From assembly GCA_024642765.1 (NCBI GenBank), contig JAHEAM010000088.1, forward strand, positions 1 to 10,771: a stretch of 10,771 nt of DNA, read 5' to 3'. The translations under genes and the position numbers were made by a program. Below are positions 7,198 to 10,771 of this stretch, one piece after another (positions within the stretch are counted from its first letter, which is position 1; each line of letters starts with the position of its first letter). This DNA is from Planctomycetaceae bacterium. Lineage in GTDB: Bacteria; Planctomycetota; Planctomycetia; Pirellulales; Pirellulaceae. The notes beneath the pieces are model-generated. The model ran no database searches. It worked only from the letters and a program-made list of their open reading frames with translations, and had not been told where the DNA came from.

Positions 7198-8712
7198 TTA
7201 TTGGAATGTGCTTCCCAAATCAAAATCATGCTGTTGTGCAATCACTTTCGATTTGACGGCTTCAATGTCAAGATGAAAGGGCCGGTCTTGATCAAAGAAC
7301 GGGGCCAATGCCCGAACGCGATCGTGCGTAACTTGCAGCGGGCCACTCGTTTTGAGCGGATTGCGAAAATCGATGCCTTGTGCTGCTGCCAACAGTTCGA
7401 TGGCTAGAATTGTGTTGGTGTTATCAACCATCGTCAACAAACGCCGCGCGGCATACGTCGCCATACTTACATGATCCTCTTGATTGGCACTCGTCGGCAA
7501 ACTATCGACACTGACCGCGCTCGCCAAGTGCTTGTTCTCGCTCGCTAACGCAGCTGAGGTGACTTGCGGTATCATGAATCCCGAATGGAGGCCGCCTTCG
7601 TTGACCAGAAACGGAGGCAGCTCACTCAAATGATGATCAATCAACAACGCCATTCGTCGCTCGGACAACGCTCCAATCTCGGCAATCGCAATCGCCATCA
7701 AATCGGCAGCAATCGCAACCGGCTCTGCATGAAAATTCCCACCGGACAACATGGATTGATCGTCGTCAAACACCAGTGGGTTATCCGAAACGGCATTGGC
7801 CTCACGCAACAAGACATCGGCCGCATGCCGCAACGACTCCAAACACGCTCCCATGACCTGTGGTTGGCAACGCAGCGAATAGGGATCCTGCACGCGCGAA
7901 CAATCACGATGCGAATCGCGAATCTCACTACCAGCCAGCAGTTTGCGGTACATGGCGGCGCAATCGATTTGGGCCGGATGATTTCGAATCTCATGAATTC
8001 TCGGATCGAAGGGCGTGTCACTGCCCATGGCCGCATCGACGGTCATCGCGCCCGTGACAACCGCCGAACGAAATGTTCGATCACTTTCGTAAAGTGCTGC
8101 GAGTGCAAGTGCCGAGGAGACCTGTGTGCCGTTCAGCAGTGCGAGACCTTCTTTCGGACCAAGCGTTAGGGGTTGAAGATGTTGGGCCTTCAGCACTTCT
8201 GCCGCGTTGGACTCGATGCCTTTGAGACGCACGCGGCCTTCGCCAATCAACGCCAAACTCATATGCGCGAGCGGAGCCAAGTCACCACTTGCGCCCACTG
8301 ATCCCTTGGCCGGAATACAGGGCAAAATATCCGCGTTGAGCATCGCCACTAAAAGTTCGATCACGTCGCGGCGCACGCCGGAGTAACCGCGGGCTAGGCT
8401 CGAGAGCTTGAGCAACATGATCAAACGCACGACGTTGTCAGGTAACAACTCGCCACACCCGGCCGAATGCGAGCGGACCAAGTTGACCTGGAGCTGGGCA
8501 AGTTTGTCTTTTGAGATCTTTTGATTCGCCAGCAACCCAAACCCCGTGTTCAGGCCGTAGACTGTTTTGCCCTGCTCGATCAACGAACGAACGACCTGCA
8601 TCGATCGCTCGACATTCGCCCAACAATCGGGATGCAGCTCGATGGGTTGTGCCGTGAAGTAAAAACCCGATAACTCCCCGTGACTCAACGCCCCCGGCCG
8701 AACAACAATCAT
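7198..8712 (-). CDS. hutH: Histidine ammonia-lyase (histidase)
   Basis: This is a cytoplasmic, normally homotetrameric enzyme that converts L-histidine to trans-urocanate and ammonia, the first step of histidine degradation. It has 504 residues from the ATG at 8710-8712, a usual length. The Ala-Ser-Gly triad that cyclises to the MIO electrophile is in GSVGASGDLAPLAHM (Ala141-Ser142-Gly143). Other active-site residues sit where Pseudomonas histidase has them, within one to two positions: Tyr52 in VYGLNTGFG, His82 in SHSAGCG, Asn194 in ALLNGTQ, Tyr278 and Arg281 in QDPYSLRC, and Glu412 in QEDHVSM. The SHSAG and QEDH motifs favour histidase over phenylalanine or tyrosine ammonia-lyase. An in-frame TTG at 8728-8730 would add six residues, but family alignment and a possible promoter favour the ATG. 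No hutU, hutI, hutG or hutC is present, so the rest of the pathway must be elsewhere. Confidence 0.96.
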   Translation of the reverse strand: MIVVRPGALSHGELSGFYFTAQPIELHPDCWANVERSMQVVRSLIEQGKTVYGLNTGFGLLANQKISKDKLAQLQVNLVRSHSAGCGELLPDNVVRLIMLLKLSSLARGYSGVRRDVIELLVAMLNADILPCIPAKGSVGASGDLAPLAHMSLALIGEGRVRLKGIESNAAEVLKAQHLQPLTLGPKEGLALLNGTQVSSALALAALYESDRTFRSAVVTGAMTVDAAMGSDTPFDPRIHEIRNHPAQIDCAAMYRKLLAGSEIRDSHRDCSRVQDPYSLRCQPQVMGACLESLRHAADVLLREANAVSDNPLVFDDDQSMLSGGNFHAEPVAIAADLMAIAIAEIGALSERRMALLIDHHLSELPPFLVNEGGLHSGFMIPQVTSAALASENKHLASAVSVDSLPTSANQEDHVSMATYAARRLLTMVDNTNTILAIELLAAAQGIDFRNPLKTSGPLQVTHDRVRALAPFFDQDRPFHLDIEAVKSKVIAQQHDFDLGSTFQ

Positions 8713-8736
8713 AAAACGCCCCGTTTGCAAGTAAAA

Positions 8737-8766
8737 ATTAATGGCCCCTATAGATTAGCGAGTCAA
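8737..8766 (-). promoter_or_regulatory. Possible promoter of hutH
   Basis: On the minus strand TTGACT (8761-8766, 5/6 match to -35) is followed after 18 nt by ATTAAT (8737-8742, 4/6 match to -10). The start of transcription would fall near 8730, about 20 nt before the ATG at 8712. The -10 is weak, so this is tentative. Confidence 0.3.
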
Positions 8767-8833
8767 CAGGTTGAGTAGAACAGGCGATCAATTGCATAAA
8801 GCGCCCCATTTGGACGCTGGCACTAACCTTAGC

Positions 8834-8849
8834 GTGCGTCCCGACGCAC
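8834..8849. repeat. Perfect short inverted repeat GTGCGT-CCCG-ACGCAC
   Basis: A 6-bp perfect stem with a 4-nt loop lies in the 262-bp region between the divergent hutH gene and the secreted-protein gene. No T-tract follows on either strand. It is about 120 bp upstream of the hutH start and 125 bp upstream of the other gene, far for a core operator. A dispersed REP-like intergenic palindrome is a possible explanation. I see nothing else firm in this gap except the possible hutH promoter. Confidence 0.45.
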
Positions 8850-8974
8850 CCTACTCTCTAACAATTTCTGAATAACGGCCTAGCCCCAAGTTGTGAACGT
8901 ATCAACTTGAAACGATAATAGGATATTCAATTCGAGTCCATTTTTAGTCATGCAGAATAATTCGCAGGGTAAAT

Positions 8975-10327
8975 ATGTTGCGATCTTGTTTTTCTAATTT
9001 GTTTGGCCGGTCCGTTTTTGCAATTTACATTTCGACGGTTACACTTCTTGCTTTCAATACAAATCAAAAGATTGAAGCAGCTCAAGAACCATCCACGGTT
9101 GCCCAGGCCCAATCTGTCTTGGATCTTTCTCAATTTCCGCTGGTTGGTGACGAGCCGAGAATAAATTACCGAGAAATCGCTGGACAAAACTACACGTCAA
9201 AAGGCGGTGTGATTGCAGTTGCCAAAGAAATTCAAAAACTACTTAAAGCCCAACAATGGCAGGAAGATGGCGATGCCATAATCACGGAATCGTACGCAAG
9301 CGCAACGATGCAACGTGATGGCTATGTGTTGAGCCTTTCCGTAATGCCGGGTCCCGAACCAGAGTCGGCAACGGTCACGATCCAAAATCATAGCAATGTG
9401 CGACTCGACAATTTGCCTCGACCAGACGGTTGTGAAACGTTGTATGCGACAAGCGTCGTCGCGGCCTATCGTACCGATTTGTCCGTCGAACAAACTGCTG
9501 CAGAATGTCGCAAACGATTTCTCGATGCTGGTTGGCAGGAACACGGCAACACGACGGTTGGCTTTTTTGTGAAACAAAATGCCACGCGGGTCCAGGCATT
9601 TATCAGTGCTGCACCTGCCCAAGACGACAAAACAGTGATCCAATTCAGTGCCGCGTTGATGTCCGTTGATTTGCCCTGCCCACTGGACGCCGAAAACTCC
9701 CAGTACAGCGATTCCACTAAATCACTTTTTTTTGAAAGCCGGCAGTCTCAAAACGACGTTATTGATTTCTATAAAAAAGCGTTAGCAAAAGAAGGTTGGA
9801 AAACAACAACGGATGAGCCGTTCAAGATTGACTTTTTTGATCACCTAATTTTCCGCCAGCCAAATTTGGATTTGATCGAAATGGAATTCAAAAACGTAGC
9901 TGGTAAAACCCAAACCACTGTCGTTTTCCAGACTGCGGCTCAAGTCAAAGAAATCGAACGCTTGGCTAAGGCAGCAATTTTAAAGAAAAAAGCTGCCGAC
10001 GATGCTACCGATAAGATGGAAGCAGCGAAGACCAAGACCTTTTCCTGCCCTACACCTGCAGGGGCAAAAATCACTGACGAATCAGAGCAAAGAATCGTTT
10101 ACGGCTTGGCAATGGGTAAGGCCAAAAGCGTCGTCGCGGCATGGCTCAAGTCGATTGATGGCAATGGCTGGAGGTCCACGACGAATGTGAACGAATCCGT
10201 CGTCGGCAACTTTACGCTCATCAATGGAGAATCCGAGGTCCACGTCACATTCACTGACACAGGCTTCGGCGACGCCTCGATAGAGATCTCGGCATTCTCG
10301 AAAACGAAGTTAAAGGCTGAAAAGTAG
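8975..10327 (+). CDS. Secreted protein of unknown function with four tandem degenerate domains
   Basis: The protein has 450 residues. An N-terminal signal peptide has Arg3 and Arg12, a hydrophobic core at about 13-27, and probable cleavage near Ala35-Ala36, so the protein is exported. The mature part holds four diverged copies of one unit of about 90 residues (about 50-142, 143-230, 231-321, 354-443). Each copy has a start with one or more prolines (NLPRP, DLPCP and SCPTP in copies 2-4; FPLVGDEP in copy 1), then polar strands, then an amphipathic helix ending in a Trp (Trp95, Trp187, Trp275, Trp399; AGW, EGW and NGW in copies 2-4), then beta-strand-like sequence. The pattern resembles the Pro...FYKxxLxxxGW unit of many bacterial exported proteins and lipoproteins of unknown function. 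A Lys/Ala-rich helical linker (about 322-353) separates copies 3 and 4. No catalytic motif is seen. The ATG at 8975 has AGGG 5 nt upstream. The next gene on the same strand starts 42 bp after the stop, suggesting an operon. Confidence 0.85.
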   Translation: MLRSCFSNLFGRSVFAIYISTVTLLAFNTNQKIEAAQEPSTVAQAQSVLDLSQFPLVGDEPRINYREIAGQNYTSKGGVIAVAKEIQKLLKAQQWQEDGDAIITESYASATMQRDGYVLSLSVMPGPEPESATVTIQNHSNVRLDNLPRPDGCETLYATSVVAAYRTDLSVEQTAAECRKRFLDAGWQEHGNTTVGFFVKQNATRVQAFISAAPAQDDKTVIQFSAALMSVDLPCPLDAENSQYSDSTKSLFFESRQSQNDVIDFYKKALAKEGWKTTTDEPFKIDFFDHLIFRQPNLDLIEMEFKNVAGKTQTTVVFQTAAQVKEIERLAKAAILKKKAADDATDKMEAAKTKTFSCPTPAGAKITDESEQRIVYGLAMGKAKSVVAAWLKSIDGNGWRSTTNVNESVVGNFTLINGESEVHVTFTDTGFGDASIEISAFSKTKLKAEK

Positions 10328-10357
10328 ATTCCTTGCAAATGAGCGGAAGGACGCATT

Positions 10358-10364
10358 GAGGTGG
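10358..10364 (+). promoter_or_regulatory. Ribosome binding site of the right-edge gene
   Basis: GAGGTGG stands 5 nt before the ATG at 10370. This near-ideal Shine-Dalgarno sequence supports both the start codon and the reality of the open frame that follows. Confidence 0.7.
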
Positions 10365-10369
10365 CCCTA

Positions 10370-10771
10370 ATGTGGATTGTTTGTGACGTGATGCTAGTTG
10401 GACTCGTTCGCGTCGCTTGGTTCCTAAAGAAACGCATTAACAAGCTCCCAATTCTCTTACTGGTTCTCTTACAAGCGATTGAGTCGAGTGCCGTTTTTGC
10501 ACAACAAGACTCGGGCTCAATCTTGATTCATACGCCACTATCCGTTTCTTTCGGCATATTAGAGGGTGCAATAATCTCCGAAAAGGAACAGTTTAGGAAA
10601 CCCATTTCCGAAATTGACCTTTTGCAAGTAAAGGCTTTCCGAAAATTTGTCAAGCTAGAAGACAAATGGCTGGTTGAAAACAAATCAAATCTCCAAAGGT
10701 ATTCTCAAGTTCAGATCGATGCGACTAAACAGTTGAAGGAGTCCTCGGCCCTCAACAAAAACTCGATAAAA
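10370..10771 (+). CDS. Putative exported protein, 3'-truncated by the window edge
   Basis: From the ATG at 10370 the frame stays open for 134 codons, exactly to the last base of the window, with no stop. The first part is a signal sequence with a long N-region containing KKRINK, a hydrophobic core (LPILLLVLLQAI, about 26-37) and a probable signal peptidase I site after AVFA (44), before QQDSGS. The visible mature part (about 45-134) is not recognised. It starts with short hydrophobic stretches (SILIHTPLSVSFGILEGAII, about 50-69) and turns into a charged, Lys/Glu/Gln-rich, probably helical segment (about 70-134) with a single Trp pair region (KWLVEN). An inner ATG at 10391 would shorten the N-region, but the ribosome binding site favours 10370. 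The 42-bp gap after the four-repeat secreted protein suggests co-transcription and perhaps a joint extracytoplasmic role. Function unknown. Confidence 0.72.
   Translation, partial: MWIVCDVMLVGLVRVAWFLKKRINKLPILLLVLLQAIESSAVFAQQDSGSILIHTPLSVSFGILEGAIISEKEQFRKPISEIDLLQVKAFRKFVKLEDKWLVENKSNLQRYSQVQIDATKQLKESSALNKNSIK

Noticed and set aside
7564..8169. A 201-codon + strand open frame.
   Set aside because: It lies wholly antisense to hutH, whose residues are conserved in the other frame. The translation is Arg/His/Gln-rich, typical of an opposite-strand shadow.
8713..8730. The TTG at 8728-8730 as the hutH start.
   Set aside because: Numbering from the ATG at 8712 puts the MIO triad and other active-site residues within one or two positions of known histidases, and the possible promoter's start point falls at the TTG.
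8950..8997. A 15-residue upstream open frame (MQNNSQGKY...) overlapping the start of the four-repeat secreted protein.
   Set aside because: No Shine-Dalgarno site precedes it, and it is AT-rich leader sequence. Short overlapping frames are expected by chance.

Overview
The window looks like chromosomal DNA from a planctomycete, probably of the Pirellulales type. This is an inference. It rests on a PQQ-type beta-propeller with a Gly/Arg-rich insert, a NosR-like redox protein fused to part of an ApbE domain, secreted proteins of unknown function with long signal peptides, moderate GC content, and weak or absent Shine-Dalgarno sites before several genes. No mobile element, CRISPR array, rRNA or tRNA was recognised.

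Left part (1-3586, + strand): the 3' part of a PQQ-like beta-propeller protein is followed by an intergenic stretch holding a strong hairpin and a decaying 14-bp tandem array. Next comes a 758-residue membrane redox protein. It has two FMN-binding domains (candidate covalent-FMN threonines), a NosR/NapH-like membrane core with two CxxxCP iron-sulfur motifs, and a C-terminal ApbE-like segment that lacks the second half of that enzyme.

Middle part (3685-5650, - strand): a PhnA/YjdM zinc-ribbon protein lies downstream of a cationic-amino-acid-transporter-type (APC) permease. The permease is divergent from a cytochrome P450 (+ strand, about 5860-7194). The 209 bp between the two start codons hold a 21-bp dyad that may be an operator.

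Right part (7198-10771): histidine ammonia-lyase (hutH, - strand) converges on the P450 with only 3 bp between stop codons. Its active-site residues fit histidase numbering closely. A 262-bp divergent region with a perfect GTGCGT/ACGCAC hairpin separates it from two + strand genes for exported proteins. The first encodes four copies of a degenerate Pro/Gly-Trp domain of about 90 residues. The second starts 42 bp later behind a good ribosome binding site, has a signal peptide, and runs off the right edge.

Functional links: the permease (amino acid uptake) and hutH (histidine to urocanate and ammonia) could cooperate, but hutU, hutI and hutG are absent from the window and the two genes are separated by the P450. 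The PQQ protein and the FMN/Fe-S protein both suggest work in or outside the cytoplasmic membrane. No complete pathway can be read from this window. The features most worth a second look are the redox protein with its half ApbE domain and the four-repeat secreted protein.
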